Source: CALLMM01 sp964429855 (GTDB lineage: Bacteria; Armatimonadota; Chthonomonadetes; Chthonomonadales; CAJBBX01). From it: a stretch of DNA of 64,000 bases. The position numbers and the translations under genes are program-made. Location: assembly GCA_964429855.1 (NCBI GenBank), contig CAYSDM010000005.1, positions 1 through 64,000 of the forward strand, in the 5' to 3' direction. Shown piece after piece: positions 49,114 to 58,087 of this stretch (positions within the stretch are counted from its first letter, which is position 1; each line of letters begins with the position of its first letter). Under the pieces are notes generated by a model, which was given only the letters and a program-made list of their open reading frames with translations, was not told the DNA's origin and made no database searches.

Positions 49114-50475
49114 ATGCAGCTTTTTAACACATTAACCCGTTCGAAAGAGGAGTTCATTCCGCTGGATCCTGCGCGTGTGGGGTTATACTGCTGCGGACCG
49201 ACGGTCTATAACTTCGTTCACATTGGAAATCTTCGTGCCTATATCTTTGATGATGTTCTTCGCCGGGCATTACGATTCAATGGGTACAACCTTCTGCATG
49301 TAATGAACATCACCGATGTGGGGCATCTGGAGTCGGATGCGGACGAAGGCGAAGATAAGATGGAGAAGGGGGCGACTCGCGAAGGATTGACCGTCTGGGA
49401 GATCGCGAGAAAGTATGAGGACGCCTTCTTCCATGATGCAAAGCGTCTGAATATCGAGCGTCCTGATGTGGTATGTCGAGCCACCGAACATATTCCTGAG
49501 ATGATCGCCATGATCGAGCGTCTTCTGGAACGGGGGATGGCGTACATCACGCCGAATGCCGTCTACTTCGATACCTCCCGGTTTCCCAACTATACTGGGC
49601 TGGCGCGACTCGATCTCAGCGGGATGCAGGCAGGCGCAGGCGGGCGCGTGCAGTTAACCGGAGAGAAGCGGCACCCAAACGACTTTGCGCTCTGGTTTAC
49701 CAATAAACCCCGTCATATCATGCAGTGGGACAGCCCCTGGGGACGGGGGTATCCTGGCTGGCATATCGAGTGCTCGGCGATGAGCATGAAATACCTGGGG
49801 GAGACGTTTGATATCCACTGTGGCGGGGTGGATCATATTCCCGTGCACCACACCAATGAGATCGCGCAGAGCGAAGGAGCGACCGGAAAGCAGTTCGTGC
49901 GCTACTGGCTTCACAACGAGTTTCTGATCGTGGATAAGGGGAAGATGTCCAAGTCGGGCGAGAACTTCCTGACTCTGCAGGTGTTGATAGATCGCGGCTA
50001 TGATCCTCTCTCCTATCGCTACCTCTGCCTTCAGGCGCACTATCGCTCCGAGTTGATGTTCTCCTGGGAGAATCTGGACGCCGCGCAGCAGGGGCTGCGA
50101 CGGGTCTACTCCACCTCCGCCGAAAACGATCCGCTGACAGATAGCGCGCGGTACGCGGATGCAAGAGCGGAGGCGCTGGAGGCTTTGAACGACGATCTGG
50201 GAACGCCGCAACTGGTCGGAATCCTGAACCGGTATGGCAGTATGCGGCTGTGGACGAAGTTTGACGCGATACTCGGTCTGGATATCGCCCGCCGTTCGCG
50301 CCGTTCCGAGGAAGAACTGCCGGAGGAGGTGAAGCGACTGGTGGAGGAGCGTAATGCCGCCCGACGAGCCAGAAACTGGCTGCAGTCCGACTCCCTCCGC
50401 AATCAGTTGATCGAGATGGGGTACGATGTGGGAGACAGCCCCGGAGGAACCACCGTCAAGCGAAAAGTGCTTTAA
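49114..50475 (+). CDS. cysS: Cysteinyl-tRNA synthetase
   Basis: A 453-residue class I synthetase that charges tRNA-Cys. The HIGH motif is H-I-G-N (36-39) and the KMSKS loop is intact (K-M-S-K-S-G-E-N-F). Zinc-binding residues include Cys27 in C-C-G-P-T, the Cys of H-I-E-C-S and the His/Glu of H-H-T-N-E. The start at ATG 49114 has GAGG 11 bases before it; ATG 49093 has none. The C-terminal half is compact and the length slightly below 460. It is followed by a terminator. Confidence 0.96.
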   Translation: MQLFNTLTRSKEEFIPLDPARVGLYCCGPTVYNFVHIGNLRAYIFDDVLRRALRFNGYNLLHVMNITDVGHLESDADEGEDKMEKGATREGLTVWEIARKYEDAFFHDAKRLNIERPDVVCRATEHIPEMIAMIERLLERGMAYITPNAVYFDTSRFPNYTGLARLDLSGMQAGAGGRVQLTGEKRHPNDFALWFTNKPRHIMQWDSPWGRGYPGWHIECSAMSMKYLGETFDIHCGGVDHIPVHHTNEIAQSEGATGKQFVRYWLHNEFLIVDKGKMSKSGENFLTLQVLIDRGYDPLSYRYLCLQAHYRSELMFSWENLDAAQQGLRRVYSTSAENDPLTDSARYADARAEALEALNDDLGTPQLVGILNRYGSMRLWTKFDAILGLDIARRSRRSEEELPEEVKRLVEERNAARRARNWLQSDSLRNQLIEMGYDVGDSPGGTTVKRKVL

Positions 50476-50480
50476 TCCCG

Positions 50481-50510
50481 AAGCCGGAGCTATATGCTCC
50501 GGCTTCTCGC
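50481..50510 (+). terminator. Terminator of cysS
   Basis: A perfect 10-bp stem AAGCCGGAGC / GCTCCGGCTT with the 5-base loop TATAT lies 5 bases after the stop. The tail CTCGCTATCTT is only moderately T-rich. Confidence 0.75.
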
Positions 50511-50570
50511 TATCTTCTCGTGAATCGATACGTGAGTATACAAAGATTAGGTGAGATGGCATACATAGAA

Positions 50571-50605
50571 AAGACACCCGGCGGGAATTGCCTGCCGGGT
50601 GTCTT
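50571..50605 (-). terminator. Terminator of tRNA-Ser(TGA)
   Basis: On the minus strand a 12-bp stem AAGACACCCGGC / GCCGGGTGTCTT is followed by TTTTC. It lies 6 bases after the tRNA. Confidence 0.8.
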
Positions 50606-50611
50606 CTTTAC

Positions 50612-50698
50612 TGGCGGAGAGGGCGGGATTCGAACCCGCGAGGCTCATCACCTACCCGTTTTCAAGACGGGGTCCATAAACCACTCGGACACCTCTCC
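50612..50698 (-). tRNA. tRNA-Ser (anticodon TGA), CCA encoded
   Basis: The minus strand gives acceptor GGAGAGG / CCTCTCC, anticodon arm CCCGT-CTTGAAA-ACGGG with anticodon TGA, a long variable arm and T arm GCGGG-TTCGAAT-CCCGC. The discriminator G is followed by CCA (50612-50614). None of the other four tRNA genes in the window encodes CCA. Confidence 0.95.
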
Positions 50699-50708
50699 GT
50701 GTCTCACT

Positions 50709-50737
50709 AGTATATCGGATTTCACTCCTGTCGTCAA
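50709..50737 (-). promoter_or_regulatory. Sigma-70 promoter of tRNA-Ser(TGA)
   Basis: On the minus strand TTGACG (50732-50737), 17 bases and TATACT (50709-50714), 11 bases before the tRNA. Confidence 0.83.
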
Positions 50738-50793
50738 TCCGAACCTCAGCGTGTGGTAAACTATATATCCACCTTATTCAAGAGGAGACGAGG

Positions 50794-51903
50794 ATGTCGG
50801 TTGTTTCCTTTCCCGCACTGAATGTGGGAGAGAATGTCTCCCGGCTGATACCCTACCAGCCTGGAAAGCCCATTGAAGAGGTCAAGCGCGAACTGGGATT
50901 GACCGAAGTCACCAAACTGGCTTCCAATGAAAACCCGCTGGGACCTTCCCCGAAAGTGGTTCAGGCGATGCGAGAGACCGCTGAGAAGGTCTATCTCTAC
51001 CCGGATGGAGCCTGTTATGAGCTTCGGCAGTCGGTGGCGTCGCATCTGAATCTGCCGGAAGATCATCTTATCTTGGGTAATGGCTCGGATGAGATCATTC
51101 ACTATCTAGGTGTGACATACCTTCAGCCGGATGATGAGGTCATTCAGGCAGATCCCTCCTTTGTGCGCTATGAAGCCGCTGCCATCCTCAATGATGCTCA
51201 CTGTATCAAAGTCCCTTTGAAAAACTGGGCTCATGATCTGGAGGAGATGGCGGCTCGGATCACGGAGCGCACTCGCTTGATCTTCATTGCCAATCCCAAT
51301 AATCCGACCGGAACGATTGTGACCCGGCGGGAGGTGGATGCGCTGCTGGATCGTGTGCCGGAGCAGACTCTGGTGGTTCTGGATGAAGCCTACTTCGAGT
51401 ATGTGGAGCATCCCGACTATCCGCGCAGCGTGGACTACGTGCGGGAAAGGCGCAATGTTATCCTGCTGCGCACCTTTTCAAAGGCGTATGGACTGGCGGG
51501 ACTGCGTCTGGGTTACGGCATTGCGCGCCCGGAGATCATCGGGCATCTGAATCAGGTGCGTGAGCCGTTTAATGTAAATCTGATCGCGCAGGCGGCAGGT
51601 GTCGCCGCAATCGCTGACCGGGAGCATGTAGAGAAAACCCGGCAGATGAACGCAGAGGGGAAGCAGACTCTCTATCGCGCTTTCGAGGCTCTGGGATTGG
51701 AGTATGCGCCGACAGAGGGCAACTTTATCTGGGTAGATGTCGGGAGAAACAGCCGCGATGTGTTCAATGCTCTGCTGAAACGAGGCGTGATAGTTCGTAC
51801 CGGAGATATATTTGGCGCGCCAACTCATCTGCGCGTAACCATCGGCACTCATACGCAGAATGCGATTTTTCTGAATGCTCTGGAGGAAGTCCTGAAACCA
51901 TGA
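50794..51903 (+). CDS. hisC: Histidinol-phosphate/aromatic aminotransferase
   Basis: A 369-residue fold-type I PLP enzyme. The PLP Lys is Lys230 in R-T-F-S-K-A-Y-G-L-A-G-L-R, and A-N-P-N-N-P-T-G and L-A-S-N-E-N-P are typical of HisC. HisC converts imidazole-acetol phosphate to histidinol phosphate, but many members also or instead transaminate aromatic oxo acids. Here the stop overlaps the start of the DAHP synthase gene (ATGA), which points to the aromatic pathway. No other his gene is nearby. AGAGGAGACGAGG precedes the ATG. Confidence 0.92.
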   Translation: MSVVSFPALNVGENVSRLIPYQPGKPIEEVKRELGLTEVTKLASNENPLGPSPKVVQAMRETAEKVYLYPDGACYELRQSVASHLNLPEDHLILGNGSDEIIHYLGVTYLQPDDEVIQADPSFVRYEAAAILNDAHCIKVPLKNWAHDLEEMAARITERTRLIFIANPNNPTGTIVTRREVDALLDRVPEQTLVVLDEAYFEYVEHPDYPRSVDYVRERRNVILLRTFSKAYGLAGLRLGYGIARPEIIGHLNQVREPFNVNLIAQAAGVAAIADREHVEKTRQMNAEGKQTLYRAFEALGLEYAPTEGNFIWVDVGRNSRDVFNALLKRGVIVRTGDIFGAPTHLRVTIGTHTQNAIFLNALEEVLKP

Positions 51904-52922
51904 TCGTAGTGATGGCGGCGCATGCAACGTCGGAACAGATACGCGATGTAGAGGAGCGCATCCTGGGGTGGGGATACGGGGTACACCCGATCTATGGAAC
52001 CGAGCGAACGGTTATTGGCGCGGTGGGCGTTCCAGAAGCGGATAAACTCGGCTACATGGAGATGCTGGAAAGCCTCGATTATGTCGAGAGAGTCATCGCC
52101 ATTCTGCGCCCCTATAAGTTCGTCAGTCGCGACTACCGGGAAGAGACCTCCACCATTGATGTCCGGGGAGTTCTCATAGGGGGCAGAAAAGTGGCGATGA
52201 TGGCGGGACCCTGTACGGTGGAATCCTACGAACAGACTCTCGCTACCGCGCAATCTGTGAAGGAGAACGGCGCGACCATTCTGCGCGGAGGAGCTTACAA
52301 ACCCTGCACCTCACCTTACTCCTTTCAGGGGCTTGGAGTCGAAGGACTGAAGATTCTGAAGGATGTTTCTCAGCAGACAGGTCTGCCGGTCATCACCGAG
52401 GTGATGGATCCGCGCAATGTGGAACTGGTCTGCGAATATGCGGATATTCTTCAGATCGGCACGCGCAATATGCAGAACTACGACCTGCTTCGGGAAGTGG
52501 GGCGCTGCAGAACGCCGGTCATGCTTAAAAGGGGAATGTGGGCGAAGATCGAGGAGTGGCTGCAGGCAGCCGAATATATCTTCCTGGGCGGCAATCATGC
52601 GGTGATGCTCTGCGAGCGGGGGATACGAACTTTTGAGACCCATACTCGCAATACCCTCGATCTTTCGGCGGTTCCAGCGGTTAAGCAGCTATCGCATCTG
52701 CCCGTCATCGTGGATCCGAGCCAGGGAACCGGCAAGTGGAGCCTCGTCGGACCGATGACAAAAGCCGCGATTGCCTGCGGCGCGGACGGACTGATTATCG
52801 AGGTGCATCCGCAGCCGGATAAAGCGATCAAAGACGGAGCACAGTCGTTAACCTTTGATAACTTCTCTCAGCTTATGGAGGAGTGCCGTCCCATCGTAGC
52901 GGCGGTTGGACGAGAGTTATAG
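51900..52922 (+). CDS. aroF: 3-deoxy-7-phosphoheptulonate synthase with N-terminal regulatory domain
   Basis: A 340-residue enzyme that condenses phosphoenolpyruvate with erythrose 4-phosphate, the first step of aromatic synthesis. Residues 1-70 form a small ferredoxin-like domain (I-V-V-M-A-A-H-A-T, H-P-I-Y-G-T-E-R-T-V-I-G) like the feedback domain of the Thermotoga enzyme. The catalytic part has M-A-G-P-C-T-V-E-S, R-G-G-A-Y-K-P-C-T-S-P-Y-S-F and V-D-P-S-Q-G-T-G-K. It overlaps hisC by four bases. Inhibition by aromatic amino acids is plausible from the domain. Confidence 0.95.
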   Translation: MIVVMAAHATSEQIRDVEERILGWGYGVHPIYGTERTVIGAVGVPEADKLGYMEMLESLDYVERVIAILRPYKFVSRDYREETSTIDVRGVLIGGRKVAMMAGPCTVESYEQTLATAQSVKENGATILRGGAYKPCTSPYSFQGLGVEGLKILKDVSQQTGLPVITEVMDPRNVELVCEYADILQIGTRNMQNYDLLREVGRCRTPVMLKRGMWAKIEEWLQAAEYIFLGGNHAVMLCERGIRTFETHTRNTLDLSAVPAVKQLSHLPVIVDPSQGTGKWSLVGPMTKAAIACGADGLIIEVHPQPDKAIKDGAQSLTFDNFSQLMEECRPIVAAVGREL

Positions 52923-52938
52923 TGAAGAGGGGAAGATC

Positions 52939-53844
52939 ATGAACAGTTCCGTATCACGACGCGCTTTTCTCAGCCAGTCCGCAGTGTATGCCGCGAGTGC
53001 GGCGGTTATTCCGCTCTCTGTCGGGGCGATGGAGCCTGTCCAGCGGTCCGGCGGTCCGCATCTGCGAATTGGAAACTGCGCCTACTCCTATCGCGACTAT
53101 CTTCAGGGAAAGAAAACCCCGAAGATGACTCTGGAGGAGTTCATCAGCCGAATGGCGGAGACCGGAATAGACGGGGTGGAACTGACCGGATACTATTTCC
53201 CCGATCCCCTGACCGGAGCCTATATCAATAAGATTGTACGCCACTGTTTTCTGCTGGGGCTGGATATCTGTGGCTCCGCTACGCGCAGCACCTTCACCCT
53301 GCCTCCCGGCGAGGCGCGTGATAAGGAGATCGCAGGCGTAAAACAGTGGATTGACTACTCCGCCGATATGGGGTCTCCCTGCCTGAGAGTCTTCGCCGGG
53401 AACGCCCCGCAGGGAACCTCGGAGGCGCAGGCTCGGAAATGGGTGGTGGAGTGCCTGGAGGAGTGCAGCGAACGAGCCGCAGAAAAAGGCGTAATGCTGG
53501 CTCTGGAGAATCACGGGGGCGTGACGGCGACGCCGGAGGGCGTCAAAACGATCCTGAGCGCGGTACAGTCGGAATGGGTAGGTTTGAAGCTGGATACCGG
53601 CAACTTCCATACGAAAGATCCCTATGCCGATCTGGCGCAGGTAGCTTCCTATGCTATCTCGGTGCATGTGAAGACAGAGACCCACTACAATCGAGAGGCG
53701 AAACCGGCGGATCTGAAGCGTATCGTGAAGCTGCTGACCGAAGTTAACTACCGCGGCTATCTGAATCTGGAATATGAGGCGGCGGAAGACCCGCTGACGG
53801 CAGTTCCCCGCACGCTTCGGGAACTGGTTCGATTGACCTCCTGA
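52939..53844 (+). CDS. Tat-exported sugar phosphate isomerase/epimerase family protein
   Basis: A 301-residue TIM-barrel protein of the xylose-isomerase-like family. It begins with S-R-R-A-F-L, a twin-arginine signal followed by an Ala-rich hydrophobic core, so it is exported folded. The barrel shows the metal-ligand pattern L-A-L-E-N-H-G-G, G-L-K-L-D-T-G-N-F and V-H-V-K-T-E. The start is ATG 52939 with GAGGGGAAG before it, 16 bases after aroF. Such proteins are abundant in Planctomycetota and related groups. The substrate is unknown. Confidence 0.85.
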   Translation: MNSSVSRRAFLSQSAVYAASAAVIPLSVGAMEPVQRSGGPHLRIGNCAYSYRDYLQGKKTPKMTLEEFISRMAETGIDGVELTGYYFPDPLTGAYINKIVRHCFLLGLDICGSATRSTFTLPPGEARDKEIAGVKQWIDYSADMGSPCLRVFAGNAPQGTSEAQARKWVVECLEECSERAAEKGVMLALENHGGVTATPEGVKTILSAVQSEWVGLKLDTGNFHTKDPYADLAQVASYAISVHVKTETHYNREAKPADLKRIVKLLTEVNYRGYLNLEYEAAEDPLTAVPRTLRELVRLTS

Positions 53845-53904
53845 AAAAGAATAGCTACAATGCTCCTTGACTGCGGAAGAATTGCCAACGAGGAGGCAAT
53901 TCTG

Positions 53905-54315
53905 ATGCAGTATGTAAAGAGCGCTATTCTGTCGGTTATCGCGATTGGCATCGTCGGTTCTCTGCTGTATCCGGATCGCAATCCACTGCTGCGCGATCTG
54001 CGTCGGGATGTTACCCGTCTTCGGATGGAGCAGTTGGCGGAGGCATGCCAGCACTATATTCGACTGGAACAGCGATCTCCGAGAAATCTGGAGGAGTTAA
54101 TCGCTCGCGGCTACCTGGGAAAGTCCACGCAGGCAAAAAACCTCCTGCAGGACCCATTCGGTCAGAAGCTGCTCTTTCGTCCTCCCACGCCTCGCAGAAA
54201 AGGAGGAATCCTGAGCGCGGGACCGGATCGCAAACCAGGCACCTCGGATGACATACGGGTCTCCTTCTCCTATCCGCCTGACCTGCTGATTCAGACGGGC
54301 AGCATTCAGGACTGA
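53905..54315 (+). CDS. Small membrane-anchored GspG-like protein
   Basis: A 136-residue protein with one N-terminal hydrophobic segment (about 5-22). The C-terminal region reads D-P-F-G-Q-K-L-L-F and S-A-G-P-D-R-K-P-G-T-S-D-D-I, the calcium-site pattern of type II secretion pseudopilin GspG. The classical prepilin cleavage motif is not seen at the start, so it may be a relative and not a true pseudopilin. The start at ATG 53905 has AGGAGG at 8 bases. No other secretion genes are near. Confidence 0.7.
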   Translation: MQYVKSAILSVIAIGIVGSLLYPDRNPLLRDLRRDVTRLRMEQLAEACQHYIRLEQRSPRNLEELIARGYLGKSTQAKNLLQDPFGQKLLFRPPTPRRKGGILSAGPDRKPGTSDDIRVSFSYPPDLLIQTGSIQD

Positions 54316-54396
54316 GGGAGACTTACCGCCTGAACAGACCTGCCTGAACCATAAAGTATATTTCTATCACTTATCTGGACATGGAGGTTTTTTCTC

Positions 54397-55644
54397 ATGC
54401 GTTCTCTCGCGCCTGTCCTGCTCCTGGCTATACTCTCTCTCTTCGTTCTGGAGGCTCCCGTGTCTGCACAACTGAAAGCGGCAGCGGGGAAAGTGGATAT
54501 CTCCCCCAAACGCTCCGCCTATATCGCCGGATATGCTTCCAATCGAAAAAGCGCGGGACAGCATGATCCGCTCTGGGCACGCTGTCTGGTACTCCAGAAT
54601 GGCGATGAGAAGGTCGCGCTGGTAAGCTGCGATCTGATTGGCGTGATTCGAGTCTACTCTCAGAAGATACGCGCCATGATCAAACAGATACCGCCGGAGC
54701 GTGTGTTAATTGGGGCAACGCATACGCATTCCGGACCGGATACCTATGGTCAGTGGGGGCCGAACCAGACGACCAGCGGTGTAGATAAGGAGTGGATGGA
54801 GGAGCTTCTGAAGAAGGTCGCGGCTCTGGTGGATGAGACAGCCTCGCGTCTGGAACCGGCAAAGGCGCGTTTCGGACGCAGCCCCGAGGTGAAAGACTGC
54901 TCCTATAATGCCCGCGTTCGCGAGATACTTGATACGGAACTGCTGGCGATGCAGGTCTCTTCGACCGATGGAAAGACTATCGCCACGCTGATTAATTTTG
55001 CCTGTCATCCTGAAGTGCTGAACAATCGTATGATGACCTCCGACTTTCCGCACTGGCTGCGTCTGCGTGTGGAGGCGAAGCTGGGAGGCATTGCGATCTA
55101 TATGAACGGCGCATTGGGCGGAATGGTTACCGCGTTGATACAGAACGAAGAGAAGTACCTGAAGGGGGAAGCCTGGCAGGAAGCGGAGCGCATTGGCATT
55201 ACGCTGGCGGATGCTACCCTTGCTTCGCTGGAAGGAGCTGTCTGGGAGGAGTCGCCGAAGCTGACGTTCCAGCAGCGTCTGTTCCGTGTTCCGCTGGAGA
55301 ATGCCGGCTTCAAGCTGCTGATCGCGGCAAAGATTCTCCCCGGCGAACTGGTAGATGGATCGGACATAGAGACAGAGGTTTCTTGTTTCACGCTGGGATC
55401 GGCGGAGTTCATTACGCTTCCTGGAGAGGTGCTGCCGAATATCGGTCTCTTTCTGAAATCGAAGATGCGGTCTCCCTATAAGTTTCAGCTTGGATTGACC
55501 GGAGATGCGCTGGGCTACATATTGACCGAGGAGGACTTCGTCCTGAAACTCTATGACTATGAGTCCTCCGTCTCCGTCGGTCAGAAGATGGGACCGTTGA
55601 TGACGGAAAACCTGCTAGTGCTGATTCAGGGTGGAAAAAAGTAA
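54397..55644 (+). CDS. Neutral/alkaline ceramidase N-terminal domain protein
   Basis: A 415-residue secreted protein with a signal peptide (L-A-P-V-L-L-L-A-I-L-S-L). The zinc site of neutral ceramidases is suggested by G-A-T-H-T-H-S-G-P-D and N-F-A-C-H-P-E. It corresponds to the N-terminal catalytic domain only; the C-terminal domain of full ceramidases is missing. Bacterial homologues of this length are common and mostly uncharacterised, so lipid amide hydrolysis is a family-based guess. GGAGG lies before the ATG. Confidence 0.83.
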   Translation: MRSLAPVLLLAILSLFVLEAPVSAQLKAAAGKVDISPKRSAYIAGYASNRKSAGQHDPLWARCLVLQNGDEKVALVSCDLIGVIRVYSQKIRAMIKQIPPERVLIGATHTHSGPDTYGQWGPNQTTSGVDKEWMEELLKKVAALVDETASRLEPAKARFGRSPEVKDCSYNARVREILDTELLAMQVSSTDGKTIATLINFACHPEVLNNRMMTSDFPHWLRLRVEAKLGGIAIYMNGALGGMVTALIQNEEKYLKGEAWQEAERIGITLADATLASLEGAVWEESPKLTFQQRLFRVPLENAGFKLLIAAKILPGELVDGSDIETEVSCFTLGSAEFITLPGEVLPNIGLFLKSKMRSPYKFQLGLTGDALGYILTEEDFVLKLYDYESSVSVGQKMGPLMTENLLVLIQGGKK

Positions 55645-55684
55645 AAATACGTCCGGTAAGAATTTCATGGATAAGTCAGATTGG

Positions 55685-55726
55685 AACGTCGCGTCTCTAT
55701 GATCAGAATCGCGGAGGCGCGGCGTT
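55685..55726 (+). terminator. Hairpin after the ceramidase-like gene
   Basis: A 13-bp stem AACGTCGCGTCTC / GAGGCGCGGCGTT with two G-T pairs is followed by a short T-rich stretch. It separates this gene from the polysaccharide locus. Confidence 0.6.
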
Positions 55727-55848
55727 TCACTTTCCTCCAATTTCTCTACTGAACAATAATTCGATGAACAGGTTCTTCAATGTTGCCAATAATAGCAGGG
55801 GAAGCCTCTGTTTTTGCGATGCAAATGTTGTGAGGAGTGTTCGCCTTC

Positions 55849-56739
55849 ATGAAGTTCTCGGTGATAATCTGTACGCGCAACAGAGGACCGTTGATCGAAC
55901 AGACGATTCACAGCATTCTTGCCGGGGCGCGACTGCCGGATGAGTTGCTGGTGATAGATCAGAGTGATGACGATGCAACCGGCGAGGTCGTCCGTCGCAT
56001 TGCAGAGAGCGAACCGCGTCTGCGATATCTGCCTACACTAACACGCGGACTTTCCCGCGCGCGGAATGTAGGCATCCGAGAGGCCTGCGGCGATGTGCTG
56101 GTCTTCACCGATGATGATGTGATCGTTCTGTCGGATTGGCTTGCGCGAATTATCGAGGAGTATCAGAACTGCCCGAACCTGGGAATAGTATTTGGCACGG
56201 TGATACCCCCTGAAAACTATGATTGGCAGAACGAGCATATTCCGTACATCATCCTGACAACCATGCGACCCGTTACCCGCAGCTATTTCCAGGTTTCCGG
56301 CATGGGCGCAAATATGTGCGTCAGCCGGGCGACCGTACAGGCAATTGGCGATTTCGAAGAGCAGCTTGGCGCGGGAACGCCACTGATCGGGTTTGAAGAC
56401 TTTGAGTATGCCTTCCGCGCTCTCTACGCCAATCCGATGGTTCGCATTCATCATGTGGACGATATTCGAGTGGTGCATCACGCCGGAGCGCGAAAAGGCG
56501 CAGATAAAAAGCGCTTCACATCGAATATGTCGGGAAAGGGGCGCGGGCTGTTCTGGGCGTTTCTGCTGAAGAATCGGTTTCGTCCCGCCTATCTCTATCG
56601 GTTTATCTGGTTTAACGCAAGAGTGATACGCGGTTTTATCGCGAGCGCGATTCGTTTCAAGAAGCCTTCCGGCGTAAAGGTCTATGGCTTGACGCTGTTC
56701 TACTGCCTGAAAGGACTGTTTACCATTCCGCGAGGATAG
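55849..56739 (+). CDS. Family 2 glycosyltransferase
   Basis: A 296-residue GT-A enzyme: C-T-R-N-R at the nucleotide site, D-Q-S-D-D-D, and the metal-binding F-T-D-D-D-V (DxD-type). It would add a sugar from a nucleotide donor to a growing polysaccharide. It is the first gene of the locus. The start at ATG 55849 has GAGGAG 11 bases before it; a GTG at 55837 in the same frame is an alternative. Confidence 0.88.
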   Translation: MKFSVIICTRNRGPLIEQTIHSILAGARLPDELLVIDQSDDDATGEVVRRIAESEPRLRYLPTLTRGLSRARNVGIREACGDVLVFTDDDVIVLSDWLARIIEEYQNCPNLGIVFGTVIPPENYDWQNEHIPYIILTTMRPVTRSYFQVSGMGANMCVSRATVQAIGDFEEQLGAGTPLIGFEDFEYAFRALYANPMVRIHHVDDIRVVHHAGARKGADKKRFTSNMSGKGRGLFWAFLLKNRFRPAYLYRFIWFNARVIRGFIASAIRFKKPSGVKVYGLTLFYCLKGLFTIPRG

Positions 56740-56779
56740 GTGAACAGGCTGCGGATTTTTATCGTCTCTGGAGTATGGA

Positions 56780-58087
56780 TTGCAGATTCTTATTCTGGAT
56801 AACGTGCAGTGCAATATGGGCGATTCGGCGATACTGCTGGCAATGCACGCCTCCTTTCGCGATGAGTTCGGATCGGATACGGTTGTTAAGTCATGCTTTT
56901 GCGGATCTACCTCCGATCCGGGAGTCTATGCGCAGCACTATCCGGAGATGAACCTGATTCGCCCTCTCTGGCATGCGCTCTACGACTGGTACACGCCGAA
57001 GTGGAAAGTCTGGTCGAAGATCGTTCGTCGAACCGCGCCAAAGCGTTTTGAGATGCAGGCGAAGCTGCATCAGAGAAGGGTACCTTTTTCCACGCTTTTC
57101 GGGCAGGAGAGAGAACTGTTTCGCGAGTTTGTGAAATCCGATCTGATTGTCGTTTCCGGTGGCGCGGTGCTCTCTACTTCCTGGACGGCGCAGAGTCTTC
57201 GACCACATCGGATCGCAGAGTATCATGCAGCCCTGGAGCTTGGAAAACCGCTGGTGTTCTATGCCGCTTCTTATGGACCGTTTGAGGACCAGGATGATCT
57301 ACCCGATCTGCTGAAAGCGGTCATGGAGCGGTCAGCCGCCGTCATCTGTCGCGATGCCAACGCTCTCAAGATCGTCGAGGAGAGAATCGGCGTAAAAACG
57401 GCCAATGTCCATAAGACGATTGATGAGGCGATTCTCCTGCAGCCGCGCACGCTCTCCCGCAATTATGTCCCGGAGAAGAGTCTTCCTGTGCGTGTCGGAT
57501 TGGTCGCGCATAAGTGGCACTGGTCCGGGCATGAAGACAGGAAGGCGAAACAGGCGGAGTTTGAGAGCCGGATCGCGCACGTCTGCCGTGAGATTCTTTC
57601 GGAATACGACACAGATATGGTGTTTATTACCAGCCATCCGGAGGTTCCGAAGGCGATGTTCGTGGAGGTAGATGTTCCTCGACGGATAAAAGAGTTGCTG
57701 CCGGATGAGCTGAAGCCGCGTGTGCATGTCGTCACCGAGTTTATCCATCCACAGGAGTTCGCAGGTCTGATGGGACAGTGCGATCTGGTGTTGTCCAGCC
57801 GTATGCACGGGGGAGTCCTCAGCCTTGCCGGAGGCGCGCCTCTTCTCGCCCTGAGCTATGAACCAAAGACCAGAGGCTTTCTGGAGCAGATCGGTCTGGA
57901 AGACTGGATGCTCTCGATGGGTGAATCGTCGGCGGAGGAGATACTGAAAAAGGCGAGGTGGATGCTGGACAACCGCGTGGAGTGTAGAAAGAGGCGCGAC
58001 ATCGCGGTGGAGAAAGCCCGCAGCATCGCGCTGCAAAACCGGAAAATTGTTCGCGACGCGTTCGAAAAGCATCAAAAGAGATCATGA
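56780..58087 (+). CDS. Polysaccharide pyruvyl transferase family protein (first of two)
   Basis: A 435-residue GT-B-like protein of the PS_pyruv_trans family, which adds pyruvate ketals to exopolysaccharide sugars using phosphoenolpyruvate. The N-terminal I-L-I-L-D-N-V-Q-C-N-M-G-D-S-A-I and the C-terminal S-S-R-M-H-G-G-V-L-S are characteristic. It starts with TTG (56780), with GGAG 7 bases before it; an ATG at 56775 is out of frame. The stop overlaps the next gene by ATGA. Confidence 0.86.
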   Translation: MQILILDNVQCNMGDSAILLAMHASFRDEFGSDTVVKSCFCGSTSDPGVYAQHYPEMNLIRPLWHALYDWYTPKWKVWSKIVRRTAPKRFEMQAKLHQRRVPFSTLFGQERELFREFVKSDLIVVSGGAVLSTSWTAQSLRPHRIAEYHAALELGKPLVFYAASYGPFEDQDDLPDLLKAVMERSAAVICRDANALKIVEERIGVKTANVHKTIDEAILLQPRTLSRNYVPEKSLPVRVGLVAHKWHWSGHEDRKAKQAEFESRIAHVCREILSEYDTDMVFITSHPEVPKAMFVEVDVPRRIKELLPDELKPRVHVVTEFIHPQEFAGLMGQCDLVLSSRMHGGVLSLAGGAPLLALSYEPKTRGFLEQIGLEDWMLSMGESSAEEILKKARWMLDNRVECRKRRDIAVEKARSIALQNRKIVRDAFEKHQKRS

